Of a DNA stretch of 64,000 nt, positions 27,500 through 40,500 are shown piece by piece. Source of the DNA: Melanocharis versteri (lineage: Eukaryota > Chordata > Aves > Passeriformes > Melanocharitidae); the NCBI GenBank assembly GCA_013397845.1, contig VZTG01008967.1:2252022-2316021 (forward strand). Reading direction: 5' to 3'. The stretch's first letter is position 1, and every line of letters starts with the position of its first letter. Under the pieces are notes generated by a model that searched no databases, was not told the origin of the DNA, and saw only the letters and a list, made by a program, of their open reading frames with translations. Both the position numbers and the translations under genes were made by a program.

Positions 27500-27556
27500 A
27501 GGATTTAGGCTAGATATTAAGGAGAAAAGTTAATTGTTAGGGTGAAAAAACACCAG
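27500..27556 (+). mobile_element. Short CR1 LINE scrap
   Basis: GGATTTAGGCTAGATATTAA followed by GGAGAAAAGTTAATTGTTAGGG resembles the CR1 segment just after the ORF2 stop codon (TTTAGGTTAGATATTAGGAA..., then CACTGTGAGGGTG). It is in sense orientation on the plus strand. Both ends are lost. It sits about 70 bp from the LTR fragment, making a small composite repeat island. Confidence 0.5.
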
Positions 27557-28411
27557 GAGAAGATCAAGAAGCCATTAGACAAGGACAGCAGTTGCATGAG
27601 GCAACATCTGCACTTCTGTTAGTGGCCAAATTTTATGGACTGAGAAATATCAAATCCATCCTGATGACCTCTCAACTTTACTTATTAAGTACTGTAATAG
27701 CAATGGCTGTACAGTCATTTGTTTAAAATCAGTTGGCAAAGTAGATGATATAATGGATTGCAGTGTTGTCCTCTGACAGCTTATTGGGAATTTAAGCTCT
27801 GGGTATGGATGTGGTATTTATTTTATCCATTTTATGGTTTTTGGAAAGCATTCAGATATATCCTTGTATATTTATGTGTTGCTAAAATATTATTTTGCTT
27901 TTTAAAATATATTCAATCTTCATAAACATACTTAGAAACTGGGGGTTCAGGGAAGAACATTGCCTATATTTTTTTTCAAGTCCACTTGAAACTAATCTCA
28001 GAAATCCTTAGGTTCTCTCCAGTACCACAAAACAGCTATAAACTAGCTTAACTAGTCTTTTGAGAATATTCTTACACAAGGGAATTGTCAAATAGGCAGC
28101 AGAGAGCTGACACAGCAACTCTTACAAAAAATGCCTTCCTAAGCTTTCAATGCCTAAGATGTTCCCAGGTCATCTTCCCAGGGGCAGATTTTCAGCTTCT
28201 AGGTGTGCTGACATGTAAAATAATTTTAAGCAACATTTGATTTGCTCCAAATGACTGGGGACAAAAAAAAAAATCCCTATGAGTAGTGGAGCAAAACTGT
28301 GATTTTGAGGCACTCCAAGACCGTGCAGGAATAAACGAATACAAGAAACAAAAAACATACAATGTTTTAAAATAACATTATTTCTGAATTTTTTTTCACA
28401 TATGAAGAGCC
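27557..28411. other. Unannotated AT-rich DNA
   Basis: No supported feature. The minus-strand frame at 28170-28418 runs up to the CR1 end but has no CR1 similarity and no recognised domain. Confidence 0.55.
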
Positions 28412-28457
28412 AAATCATAGATCATAGAATGGTTTGAGTGGGAAGGGGCATTAAAGA

Positions 28458-28841
28458 TCATCTAGTTACCAGCTCCTTGCCATAGACAGGGGCACCTTCT
28501 AACAGACCAACTTTCTCAGAGCCCCATCCACCCTGCCCTTGAACCCTTCCAGAGATGCGGCATCGACAACTTCCCTGGGCCAACCTGTTCCAGTGCCTCA
28601 CCCACCTCACAGTAAAGACTTTCTTCTCAATATGTAATCTAAACCTACCCTCTTTCATCCTAAAGCATTTCTCCCTTACAAAAAGTCGCTTTCCAGCCCC
28701 CTTTAAGTACTGAAAGGCTGTTCTAAAGTCTCCCCAGAGCCTTCTCTTCTCAAGGCTGGACAGCCTCAACTCTCTCAGCCTGTCTTCATCAGAGAGGTGC
28801 TCCAGCCCTCTGGTCATCTTTGTAGCCTTCTGTGGACTCAT
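28458..28841 (-). pseudogene. CR1 ORF2 C-terminal remnant, shifted frame
   Basis: This 127-codon frame overlaps the reverse transcriptase remnant by about 50 bp. It carries the next CR1 segment: TRGLEHLSDEDRLRELRLSS and EKRRLWGDFRTAFQYLKG, the standard end of CR1 ORF2. It then runs on through what is normally 3' untranslated sequence, so the late residues (from about KRLF onward) are not genuine protein. The change of frame between this and the upstream remnant marks an indel near 28790-28840. Confidence 0.85.
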
Positions 28842-29478
28842 TCCAACAGGTCAATGTCTTTCTGTGCTGGGGGCCCCAGAGCTGGATGCAGCACTGCAGG
28901 TGGGGTCTCAAGAGAGCAGAGCAGAGGGGCAGAATCCCCTCCCTTGGCCTGCTGGTCACACTGCTTTGGATGCTGCCCAGGACACAATTGGCTTTCTGGG
29001 CTGTGAGCACACATTTCTGAGTCATATTGACCCTTCTGTCCACAAATACCCTCAAGTCTTTCTCCCCAGGGCTGATCTCACTCCATTCTCCACCCAGCCT
29101 GTATTTGTGCTTGGGATTGCCCTGACTCAGGTGCAGGACCTCACACTTGGCCTTACTGAACTTCATGAGGTTCACATGGGCCCAAGTCTCAGGCCTGCCC
29201 AGGTCCCTCTGGATGGCGTCCCTACAGTCCAGTGTGTCAGTTCCACCACACAGATTGGTGTCATTGGCAAACCTGCTAAGGGTGCACTCAATCCCATTGC
29301 CCTTGTTGCTAACAAAGATGTTAAAAAGTGCTGGTCCCAATCCTGACCCCTGAGGAACTCCACTTGCCACTGCTCTCCACTTGAACATTGTGCCATTGAT
29401 CATGACTCTTTGATTGTGTCCATTCAGCCAGTTCCTTATCCACCAAGTGGTCCATCCATCAAACGCATGTGTCTCCAA
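28789..29478 (-). pseudogene. CR1 ORF2 reverse transcriptase remnant
   Basis: A 229-codon open stretch of CR1 ORF2. Visible reverse transcriptase features are WIRNWLNGHNQRV (residues about 12-24), the VPQGSGLGPALFNIFV motif (about 41-56) and the catalytic-loop region RFANDTNLCGG (about 68-78). The active site should carry two aspartates (FADD type). Here the second-last is asparagine (FAND), which would disable polymerisation. The C-terminal part (GILPLCSALLRPHLQCCIQLWGPQ, in pieces) is the usual CR1 region after the polymerase. The frame is lost at the left end, where the true C-terminus continues in another frame at 28458-28841. Reverse transcriptase identity is clear; it is a dead copy. 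Confidence 0.9.
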
Positions 29479-30085
29479 TTTAGAGACAAGGATGTTGTGT
29501 GGGACAGTGTCAAATGCTATTTACCAGTGCAGGTAGATCATATCTCTTGGTCTTCTCTCATCCACCGCTGCTATTACTCCACCAGAGGACTCCAGATTTG
29601 TCGGGCACAATTTGGCTTTAGTGAAGCTGTGTGCGTTATTGCCAATCACCTCTTTATTTACCATGTGCCTTATCTTAGTTTCCAGGAGAATCTATTCCAT
29701 GACCTTGACAGACACTGAGGTGAGACTGACCTGTGTGTAGTTTCCTGTGTCCTTCTTATTTTCCTTTGTAAAAATGGGGGTTATTTTTCCCCTTTTCCGC
29801 TCAGTGGGAACTTAACTGGAATGTCAAATATGATGGATAGTGACTTGGCCACTTCCATGGCCAGTTCCCTCAGGAACTGTGTATGTATCTTGTCCCATGG
29901 ACTTTTGCACCTTCTGATTCCTTAAATGGTCTCAGACCTGGTTTTCTCGATAGAAAATGGACACTAACATGTGGCACTTGTGCTGAGTTGGAGGTAGACA
30001 CTGATTTTGATTGTGTAGTTTCAGCTGTGTGACTAAAATACTGGCTATTTGTGCCCACCTTTAAAGGTTTTGCTTTTCCTCTCAC

Positions 30086-31494
30086 TGCAATGAGGATGAC
30101 CCTTAACGTGTCCCATGTCTAATTTGTCAGAGAAAGTGTTTCTTTCCTTGCATTGTTCTGAAAGAAAAGCTAATCAACTTACGGGAATGTTAACAAACAT
30201 AAGAACAAGATATAATTATATAATTTTTTCTCCTGTGGATAGTAGTAGAGGAAAATAAAACAATCTGTCCAGGAGAGATCTTGTTGATAAATGAAACAAT
30301 TGCCACTCAAGAGATTCCTGTTTTAAGCACATAATGATTTACTGTGTGTTATTTTAGGGAGCTGCGGTTTCTCGTAAGTGTGTGTAAATCTGCCCAACAT
30401 CCTGTTTTCTTCAGGCCACACAATGTCGACCAATTTGGTGCAAGAAAAGAAAACAAAATAAGAAACAGCATATGAGTCGTAGGAATTTAACAGTATGTTT
30501 GGGGAGGTAAAGGTGGGAATGTTCTGACAAAGCTCCAACTATCACCGCAGAATGTAGTGGAAGTAATTAATGAAAACAATCTCAGCATGAAGAACAAGAC
30601 TGCACCTTCTTCTTTAAAGCTTCCGATTAATTATTCTCTATTCCCTTTCCATTATTCTACTTTGGTTTTCTAGGACTTGGGTGGAAAATTCTTACTACTA
30701 CTGGTTGTTGAAACTATTATGATATGCTTACCTCAGGTACCAAAACATTTGGGTGAACTACAAGATCATTCCTCCTTATAATGCTTAATTATAATATTTT
30801 GCTGGTTGTTCATAAAATCACTTAATTAGGAGACAGATTGAATCAATTTTTAGCACATATTGCTGGTCAAGCAAATATGTGACTCATCCTTTCTAGCTGC
30901 TCTCCATCCCCATTGCTGGGACTGCCTTTTCAGAAGAGACAGGGAAAGCAATGCCTAGAAAGTGATTTTTCGCCTCAGTATAGAGGCTTTGAACTTAAGC
31001 TTCAAAGTCTGTGCTTCCTCTATGAAGTAAGAATAGCCTTCATTTTTTATAGCGCTACTTACCAGCTGCTCTGAAGCATGGTACAGAAGACAGTATCATT
31101 AAGTCCCAGTAGAAAGATAAAGCATTTGAAGCATTAAAAAAAAAAAAAAAAAAGCCAAAACAAGGGAAATAAAGGAGACCAAATAGCACCTACTAAGCCA
31201 CCCGAGAAGCTGTTTTAGGTAGTGATCCTTAGCTCCCTTGCTCAACCACGCTAATTAATCTGTAAACTCACTGCTCGTTGTTGAGATGCAATCCCTATTC
31301 TGTTGAAAAATGTGAATAAGGACGAACTATGTGGGTATAAAAGAAGTCAGCCTCTGGGTTTGGGTTGTTGCTGCAGAAATGATTGTGTACCAGGGTGGAT
31401 AACTTGATGTAAAATACTAGTAGAGACAACACAAAATTTGCATTTTTTTATTTGATTGTTGCAGTACACCTTTAAATCCAATGACTAAAGAACT
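30086..31494. other. Unannotated DNA with A19 run
   Basis: No gene is recognised. A run of 19 A residues lies at 31136-31154 with no retroposon body recognised to its left. Confidence 0.55.
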
Positions 31495-31495
31495 T

Positions 31496-31561
31496 AGCTG
31501 CAGCTATATATATATGCAGTATATATATACATATATATGTATATATGCAGTAGCTGCAGCT
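31496..31561. repeat. AT-rich palindrome with AGCTGCAGCT ends
   Basis: A perfect 24-bp palindrome (31523-31546, centre ATATATAT between AC and GT) is embedded in TA-rich sequence. On each side lies one copy of the 10-bp self-complementary word AGCTGCAGCT (31496-31505 and 31552-31561). The left arm is 12 bp longer than the right because of extra TA repeats. The whole 66-bp block could fold as a hairpin or cruciform. Confidence 0.85.
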
Positions 31562-34500
31562 TGGTAGACTACCTATATACTGCCTGTTAAGGGCTTTCTT
31601 CATTAAGAATTTATGTTTATGGTAACTAGAACTGAGTTATTAATTGGTATATTAAATTTTTTGTTTCTTTTCCATCAAATCAAAACTCTAAATCTTAAAG
31701 AGTCTAGAGTACAGCCAGTTGATGAAAACCTAAACCCATTTCTTAGAAATGTCACAAATGGCCGACAATTTCAGGAAGATAAAATTACTGTTTGCTTTGT
31801 TTGGCAGTAACTGTTGGCTCACACCAGTTGTGGCCCAGCTTTCTAGAACCACTGAAAATGTATTTTAAAAGCAGGAATGCAGAGAAGTGATTTTCACCTA
31901 ACATTTTGAACTTAAGCCCTGCGATGTGTTATCCCACTTCAAATGGTAATTTTACAATCATTCAGTTTTCAGACTCAGAAACTCTGACTGCAGGAGAACA
32001 TGTGAAAACCTGAAAATAAAGAGACAAATCAATTTCAAATGGGAGTGCTAAAGAGTGCAATGTATTAGGGCACAGGACATGACCTGCAAAAGACACATGG
32101 ATGAAGGAATTCAAGCTTGCAGTGATTTCTAAAGTCAGTACAAAAAAGGGGGAAGCTAAAGTCCTCTTGCTTTTGGATTTTTTTCATTCAATTTATTTAC
32201 TGTTTTCCTGCAATGTTATGAAAGCAAAAAGACTGGAAAAATGTGTTTGCCACAGGTTATGTACCCCATTCCATGCTGCTTACAACTAATAACCATAGTG
32301 CTATACTTATGAAACTTGTACCTCCAGTCCTAATCAGATAGTTCTATTCTTAAATTAATTTAGTAATGGAAAGCCACAAAGTGATACGCATGGGAATAAA
32401 AAAATGAAATATCCTTTCATCCTTGCTCAGATTAAACCAAACACACTAAACTTGGCAAAGACCTAAGGGTCACTGCAGACAGCAGAGACTTAACAGAGGA
32501 CAAGGCACTGAAAAAAGGACAGGCTGCAACACTGTGGATTTCTCTGTTTATTAATGGCACAATACCATGTGCTCTCTAAAGCATTAAATCACTAGTTTTT
32601 CTAGTACTTGTATCTGTAATCATTCTCTGACAAAAGTGGAAGCTAAAAGTCGATATCCAGTGCACTTGTGGAAAAAAGGGAATTTACAGTCAATATATAT
32701 TTCTGTATTTGAAAGATAATTTAATACAACACCCTGATTTAATCTGAATAGTGACAGCTGAACAACTTTTTTGTTCATGATCATATTTTAGACCAGGTCA
32801 AATGAATTTCCAAAACAGTTTAAACTAAACAGGAACAAATCACTTTTCTTCCTGCGTTAAGACCGATCACACAATGAGGATGGGAATAGCTTGTTCAGTA
32901 ACAACTAATCCAAGAACAACTTGATATATATATAGAATAAACCTTTAGCTTTTTTTTCCTACAATCTGTTCCTGTGAGAGACATTAATCTTGGCAACTTT
33001 CAATCTCTGAGGAGAACTATTGTGATTCCTGTAAATACTTTTAAATTATTCCCAGTTAACCATAAACTAAACTATAAATATACAATTAAGGATTAACAAC
33101 ACCATTTATCAGATATGACATACAAGCCTTCCATGCTGTCGTGAGAAGTACTCAACATTAATGTCAATTTGGAATGACAAAACTTCTACATATTTTAAGC
33201 AGAAATATTTGTGATACCAAACTAGTGATTCTTATTAAAACTATAGGTGACACCAGTGCTAGAACTGAGAAGGTTTTTAATGATTTTTGATAAAATAAGA
33301 TTTAAAGGGTTAGTATTCTTTCTTGGTGCAAAAAAAGAACACTTTCTCTGAAACACAGCCAATATCCAAGTGAGCAGTGTCTTGTCATCTGAGGATAACT
33401 GCTGTCAGAATTTTACTGTTTTGTTACTTGATCCAACTAAAAGAAAAAAAAATTAAATATGCAAAGTTCTACTTCTATTGTTTTCCTAATGTTAAAAAAG
33501 AAAAATTAACATTTTTAATTAGGTTCTAGTGCTTTGGGAAATTAGTAGATAAGCAGCCAGATTCGGTTAGAGAAAAATTGCTTGAGGGTTAATTTAGGTA
33601 CTAAATGTATTGCTGTTACATCCTATCTCTAGTAGACCTGCATGACCTTCTGCATAATCTCTCTGGCTGCAATGTACGCTAACTTCAGAGAATGGGATGG
33701 AGCTTCAAAAGTGAGATATCCACATCCAACCGCTTAGAAAACATGTGTCAGTGACTGCTGATGAACATAAAATTAGGCTGCTGTTTTAAAACTTTGATAA
33801 TCCATGCAGAATTCCTAGGATGCTGAAATAACATCTATAGATAGATGCTGTCCATGACCAGTTTTCTTCCTTTCCTAATATGTTTCTGGAGTGCCATGCC
33901 AGTAGAGCCCTGACTGCAGAAACCATTGTGTTGGAAAAGAAGATTTCAGGATACTGGTCTTGCAAGGACGGAGGACGATACATACGCTGCTGCTATTTCT
34001 TGAATGAATCCCTTGGTAACAAACAGGTCTGCCTACAGAATAAGGATCTGCAGTTTTCCGTCTGTCTACCTTGTTAACTTTATCAGACACAAGCATGCAT
34101 TTTCATATTGCTGTAGTCATGAAGGAAGGGTTTGTTCAGAGGTCATTCTGTGAGATGAATTTGCACAGTGCATTTCCTCAAGGAGAAAATTAAAAGCACT
34201 CTTAGCACATTGTCAGTATTACTTGCAAAACACAGAATGGATGTTAAATAATAATTACCACTGAGCCAGGGTTTATGTTTGGCTGAGAAAGCTTTTTAGG
34301 AATGACTGGTGTCTGAAACCTAAATTTTGAAGAAGTTTGTAAAATTATTTATAGTAATACTAACCATAAATTGAGAAGGAATGGAGGAGGTTATACTTCA
34401 CGCTAGTTCCAGTCTTTGCCAGATAACATAATCTGTAGGAAATAGACATCAGAAGTCCTGTAAAATATGTGATGGAGTCACACACTGGTCTGCTCAGTGT

Positions 34501-37500
34501 ACCTAGTCAAGGATGCTATTATGGCCAAAGAATGTGAAGCAGCTATCCATGAGTGCCTCCAAATACGGGAGGTGCAATACTGGTCACATTAAAGGTAATG
34601 GAGTTTTTTGTCTCTGCCTTCAGCAGGGTACAGATTTTGTTCCAAGAATAATGCTCTATTTAGTTTTTAATGAGGACTGCAGTACCTATATCTGAATACT
34701 TTTTCTTTCTTCTCACTGTTTCCTACATGGACCTGCTACAATTCAACCTTTCTGTAAGGATGTACTGTATGAACCACAGGAATTTATTAAAAAATCCAAT
34801 TCATCATTTAAAAAATAAAGAAGCATTCCTTTTTTTTTTTTTCCATGGTGAATCACTGAGCTTGCTGGGTTTTCTACTAGTCTTGCTGGTTAACTACTAG
34901 TCTACTGTATTTCCAGATAGCATTGTTTCCTCTTAATATTTATGACCAAACTACCTGTATCAGGTTAAACCTGTAATAGGAAATCATATTAATAAAAATA
35001 CTTATGAATATTCATATCCTAAACATGATGGCTACCTACCATAATATTACTTGCATCATTCTGCTATGGACTTGCTGTTTTAATCCTTCATAAATCACAT
35101 TTTTTATCTACTGCTTATTAATAAGGCAGAAAACTAAAGTGAAGAACCAGAACAAGTAAACTGTTTACCAGTAGTGGATTTTTCTCCTAATAAGAAGCCT
35201 GCTTTGCTATAAGCAAAATTAAACAATGGCCTGTGGAAGGATTCCCTTCCCATTCAACACTAAATATCAAACTGAAGCTCTTCATGCAGGACTGCAGTTT
35301 CACTGATACAGTTCTAAGAGCTCTTTAAAACTTGGCATTTATATCAAGTTTACCTTGTTCAAACATTTTGTTTTAAATACCAATCAGAAATATTTTACCT
35401 TAGAATTTCCACATTTCATTTTGCAATGTAAGAGCTTCACTCAAATATTATGTAATGATCTGTCATAGTGGCATCATTTTTACATGAATAATTTTTAAAC
35501 TGTGAGTAAGCATTGATCTATCCATTTTCTACTTATGCAAAACCGATACTGGGATATTTCTGATCCTGGATTGCATGAATATGCCTGAATACCAGTAAAA
35601 TTCCAGCATGGTTTCTATCAAGATCTGTTTTATTGACACAGGTAATATAATATAATTTTTTTGGAAGTGATTATAAAAACAGTAGTAGTTATTCGCTTTT
35701 CTGAGTTATTTGAAGAATAAAATATTTTCCTGTGTATACTACAGTTTAAAGAACATGCTGTTATTGTGTATGTAGCATTAAGTTCAGAAGGGAAAAGATT
35801 ATATGAATGGCAAAAGTAAAACCTTCCCTAGGACTTCTTTTAAAAACTACATCAGTTCATAGTTTAGGTTTCATTGAGTGATTACTCTCCATCTTCTGTT
35901 TATACAGCTAGAACACCTGCAGGTAAAACAAGACATTGGACTGTTTTATGCAAGGTGTTTTTTAAGAAATAAAACAATGACACATCTATCTCAAGAATCT
36001 CACAATCTTAAGCCTTGACAGCAGGCAATTCAATGTTGGTTTCAGTGGTCAAAAAACTGTACATAACCAGTAGCCGACCACATTATTTGAAAACTATCTC
36101 AACAACAACTGCAAAAAATGCCAATGTATCATCTTCTAGACTTCCCCAAGTGCATGTCACATTTGTAAGAGCTAGAAATCAATCAGAAGAAACAAAAATT
36201 TTGAAAGAGGGAGCTTAATAAAACTAATGAAAGTTGTGTTTTCAGACGTCAAGAGACTTCTAGAGATTTTCATGCAGGACACAGCAAGTAATCTGTCTTT
36301 AGCACCACAACACACATATATGTGCCTAATTCAACACCAAGGAAGAGCAAGGCATGAGGAAAATACCAAAAGAAACCAATGTATCCAGAAAGTATGCAAC
36401 CATCAACCAGTTTGGACTCTCTCAGTTTTGATCTAGAAGGCTTTCAAATTTTGGCGCTTTTGATCTGTTTTTCTGTGATCGTGTAGAGTTCTCAGACATG
36501 AATAGACACGGCTGCCAGCTTGAAGTCAATCTGTCACCACAGCAGAACTCAATGTAAGATTCCCATGAACCAAATCCAACATATATTTTCTGGTAAAATT
36601 ACAAGCAATTCAAAACTCCTTTCTACACAAGGATTGCAAATTATAGGGATATTTATTTATAAATATTTAACTTATTTCCCTTTTAGACAGCTTAGAATAA
36701 GCATTGAGGTATCAAAGACAGCAGAGAAAATTAAAATTCTGTCTCTACTTTCCAGTTTTCAGGTATTGGATATTTTAGGAATACCCCAATATTTTAAGTT
36801 GTCATCAAATTCCCTTAGGGTGCATATAAATCTTCATTTCTAAGCTAAAGAAAGGAAGTAGCAGGAATTGCTGGCACATGGTTTGAATAAAGTTTTTGTC
36901 TTCTAAACAGATGACGATGATATATTGTGAATCAAGGTACCTTTGAGAAAGTAATCCAGGGAAAGATTCCCAGGGCTAAAACTGTTCTTTGGAAAAACAA
37001 GAAAAATGCCACTTGTCCTTTCAGGATATAACTAATAAGGACAGAGAACAAAAACCACTCTTAATCACACCTACTATATTAAAATGCTTTTGAGGAGCTG
37101 CTTTGACTTCACACAATGAGAAAAAGTATAATCAATGGATAATTCTTGAATGTAAGCATTTGAAGGACCACATAACTCACAGCACACCATATCTGAGCTT
37201 TTCTTCTGATTGTCCTTTCACAGGGAGTGTTAGTTGAAAGACTCACAACAATCTATCGTAATTCTACTATTACAAATTGCCATATCTTCAACTTTGACAC
37301 TCTATCAGTTCCCTGCAATGTGGAAAAATGAAGTTTAATACCCCAGCACTTAAACTAAGAATCCCCAGCGTTGTCATTATTGTGGGCACAATAGCAAGCC
37401 TTCTTGGAATTGGCCATCCAAGCCATGGGGAGGCTTGGAGTTAATTACATCACCTTAGACAATAATTTGCTCCTTGTGGTGGTGGTTATCTCTTTCCACA

Positions 37501-40500
37501 GTTGGTTCTCTTTTTTGTTGCTTTGTGTTGTCCCATTAATCACAGCTACATTTAATCACAGTGACTGACCGATCGTGCCATGTGATTCATCATCCTTTAT
37601 CCCTGCAGCTGTTTCCATCCTGGACTCTGATAAACTGCTAATTTAAGTGGGTGATGTCCAACCTTGAATATCACAATGGCTTGTAGCACACCACTGAGAA
37701 TCTGCTACTACATTCACACAGCCCAAGATTTTTAGTAAGGCTAATTATTCTAAAGCCCCTGCTCATTTGTTGGGGTGGAGATCATCTGAAATGAGTGGAT
37801 AGCATTTTTAATGTGGGCTTGACATGACAAGGCATAAAAATATGCAGAGTTTTTCTAATGTGAGAGTATGCTGTTTCTTTTCTTCTCTCTTTTCCTTTCC
37901 TGTCTTCAAGTCTTTCAAGTTTCTTCCTAGCGTGATATGAAGCTGACTATATTTAGTGGACTGTGGAGAGGTGAGAGGAAGAGAGAAACATATTGCTATT
38001 TCAAAACTGTCTTCAGTCACCTTTTTCTATGATAAGTGTAATACAGCCGGGGAGAGAAACATTTGCATAAAAATAAAATTAGACCTAAAGCAGGTATAGT
38101 ATCTAACACCACAATTTGGAGAATAAAGGTATTTCAAATAACAATATCCCTTGATTTCTGTTTTAAATGGGAGGATTTTTCTGTGATTTTTCAATTTATA
38201 CTTGTGTAGAAGACAAGTAACAATAGAGTGTTCATTCAGTGGGAACTGATATCTCATTAGTGTAGCACGTATGAGAGGACTGTATCAAAATGCCAGAAAA
38301 AAAATACTGTTATTTTTTTTTACATCAAGAAAGAGCCTGAGGGCAGGTGTAAGACACTGACTCACTCTTACCACATGGAAATTTTAGCTCATAGTGGCTT
38401 TGCAATAGGACTGTCTGCACCACCCTGAACAATGCAATAGATTCCTATACAGCAAGAGAAAGCTTTTCTTCACAATTACTTCAGTCTACTGTCTGAAGCA
38501 GACAGAAGAGCATGTGAGAGACAGCAGCAGAAAGTGTGATGCCATTGCTGTGCTGACATTATGGCATTCCTGGTAAAGTGTGATTGCCAAACTTTCTGCC
38601 AGTGCAGTGCTACAAATGGCTCCCAGGTAAACCCTCCTCTGAGTTACGCAAAAGAGCATGAGCAGAGGGGCGAAGAGGAGCTGACGGAAATGTAGAAATA
38701 CCTCTTCATTACCAGAGCTTGGTGGAGCACATGGCACGTCTCATTGTGGCAACTCTGTTTGGCTACACCCAATTTCAGACTGGAAGAGATTCAGCAAGGG
38801 TAAGCAGACATTCTGGTAGCCTCATAGTCTGTGAAGCTTAAATAAATGACACTGCAGAACACAGTTACACTCTCCAAGTCTAGAGCAGTTCATGCCACTG
38901 TCAGCCCCATTTGCTCTACAGCTTCCACCCTACCTTACTATTTTTGCTTCTGCTAGAGAAAGATCTGTTTTCACCAAAGATGGGCATTTAAGTATTTGAA
39001 ACTTACTACGTTGTTTGCTGGTAGAAACACTAATAACTTCTGAAGAACAAACAAATGAAAGATACAAATTCTATACAGAAATCTTATGAATACTTTGGTC
39101 TTGTCTAAATTAAGTTTAACGTGTGAGGACAGTATGTGTTAATTAGGTTTTGATGAGTCTGCTTGATGAGAGATTTCTGGTTCAACTTGGACAGTTTAAC
39201 AGATGCATCAGGCAAAATATCTCTTCTTCAGATTTCTAAAGAATATAAGTCAGCATGATAGCTAATAGAAGTTAACTCCAGCTATTTGAAGTTCAGTCAA
39301 GGTAAGACTTGGAACCAGATCTTAATGCTGCTTAAAACAGAATTTTGAAAATTTTTGTTTTGTTTGAGTTTTACTGTTCCTCAGATGACACCTTAAATCT
39401 CAGCTAAACCAGCATATTTCTAATGATCATCAAAAGATGTACACTCTTGTACAGGCCAACATTTCCACCATTTGATGATTCACTCAGGAACAACTTAGCA
39501 AACCTGTTAGAGCATTTTCTTTTCCCTGTTTGGTGACTACACCACTCATAAAACTTTCATGTTGAAACAGCCATGCTTTGCAATGAAGTCTCTTCTTAAG
39601 GGGCCTTATTATTAATGCTTCAAGAAGGGGCTTTCACAGGATTAGCCAGCTATAACTTTAGGAGGAAAAATTAAATTAAAGAATGGGATATCCCTTAAAA
39701 AGAAAACCAGTTCCTTGCCATTGTATTGTCTGTAGTGAAAAATACTGATTCGAAAATATGGTCTTTGTACAGAGCCTGCATTCTCTGCACATAATCTGCT
39801 ATGGTTTTGCCAAAAGCTGTCTCATAACTTCATAAAAAGGTTTTTTTAGCTTAATTCTCTGTGAAGAAGGCATGTTATACCACCTACTTGATCAAACCCT
39901 GAGGGCAGAGGAACAACACACATTTTTAGGCATGAAATTTCCCCTTTCAGTTCTCCAATCAAACCTGACTGACCGATCCACAAAAGCTAGTGAGACAGTT
40001 TCTGTTCCCTGCTAACCTCTTGGCTGAATCACTTTTCCTCATAAGATGTCTTCTTAGAGCAAGGACGTTTTCTCTACTATCTCACCCTATGATATAACAA
40101 AGACAGAATGTTTTATATGCGAATATATTTTATTTTATATAACTGATTTCATGCAATGGCACTTCAGAGCACCATCATCCACATTGACATTTTCCTCTGA
40201 GACTTGAGAGCTTCTCCAGAGACAGCTGGGAGATGCAGGAAAGACTATGACAAAGGCACTCCAGCCTTCAGCATAATCTCTTCCAGATGGAACAACCATA
40301 CTACCTTTGCTCTACCACTCCATTTACTTTCAGAGGCTATAATCTTTCTTTATTTTTTTAAGGTCCAGTAGCTTCCTGCTTTTTTTGGAAATGCTTACTG
40401 AAAAAAAAGGAAAAAAATCAAATTCCCTGTCATTTGCATGAGCACTTCGACATTGTGTGCAAGTGCATCCTGTGCTTAAGATGCCTGTCCTGGGGTGGCT

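Larger units (their letters stand above)
28412..30085 (-). mobile_element. CR1 LINE, 5'-truncated, minus strand
   Basis: About 1.7 kb of CR1 non-LTR retrotransposon in reverse orientation. Its 3' end at the left shows degenerate octamers (ATCATAGATCATAGAATGG, the complement of ATTCTATG units) and the typical AAAGATCATCTAG segment. Moving right come the end of ORF2, the reverse transcriptase region and further upstream coding sequence, recognisable to about 30085. Full CR1 elements are about 4.5 kb, so the 5' part is missing, as is usual for this family. The coding region is broken by frameshifts and stop codons, so the copy cannot move by itself. The right boundary is approximate because similarity fades. 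Confidence 0.92.

Noticed and set aside
28864..29346. 160-codon plus-strand open frame over the CR1 element
   Set aside because: It is the antisense shadow of CR1 ORF2. The minus strand carries the reverse transcriptase motifs.
31136..31154. A19 run as the tail of a processed pseudogene
   Set aside because: No gene-like or SINE-like body could be recognised to its left and no flanking duplication was seen.
33908..34013. Plus-strand stretch with protein-like residues (KKISGYWSCKDGGRY) between a CTGCAG and a GTAACA
   Set aside because: The acceptor tract is poor in pyrimidines, the donor is mediocre and the opposite strand is also open over the same bases. Kept only as a weak possibility.
38486..38737. 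Minus-strand frame with an excellent pyrimidine-rich acceptor (CTCTTTTGCGTAACTCAG)
   Set aside because: No acceptable donor site follows in frame. The peptide is a hydrophobic string without a motif.
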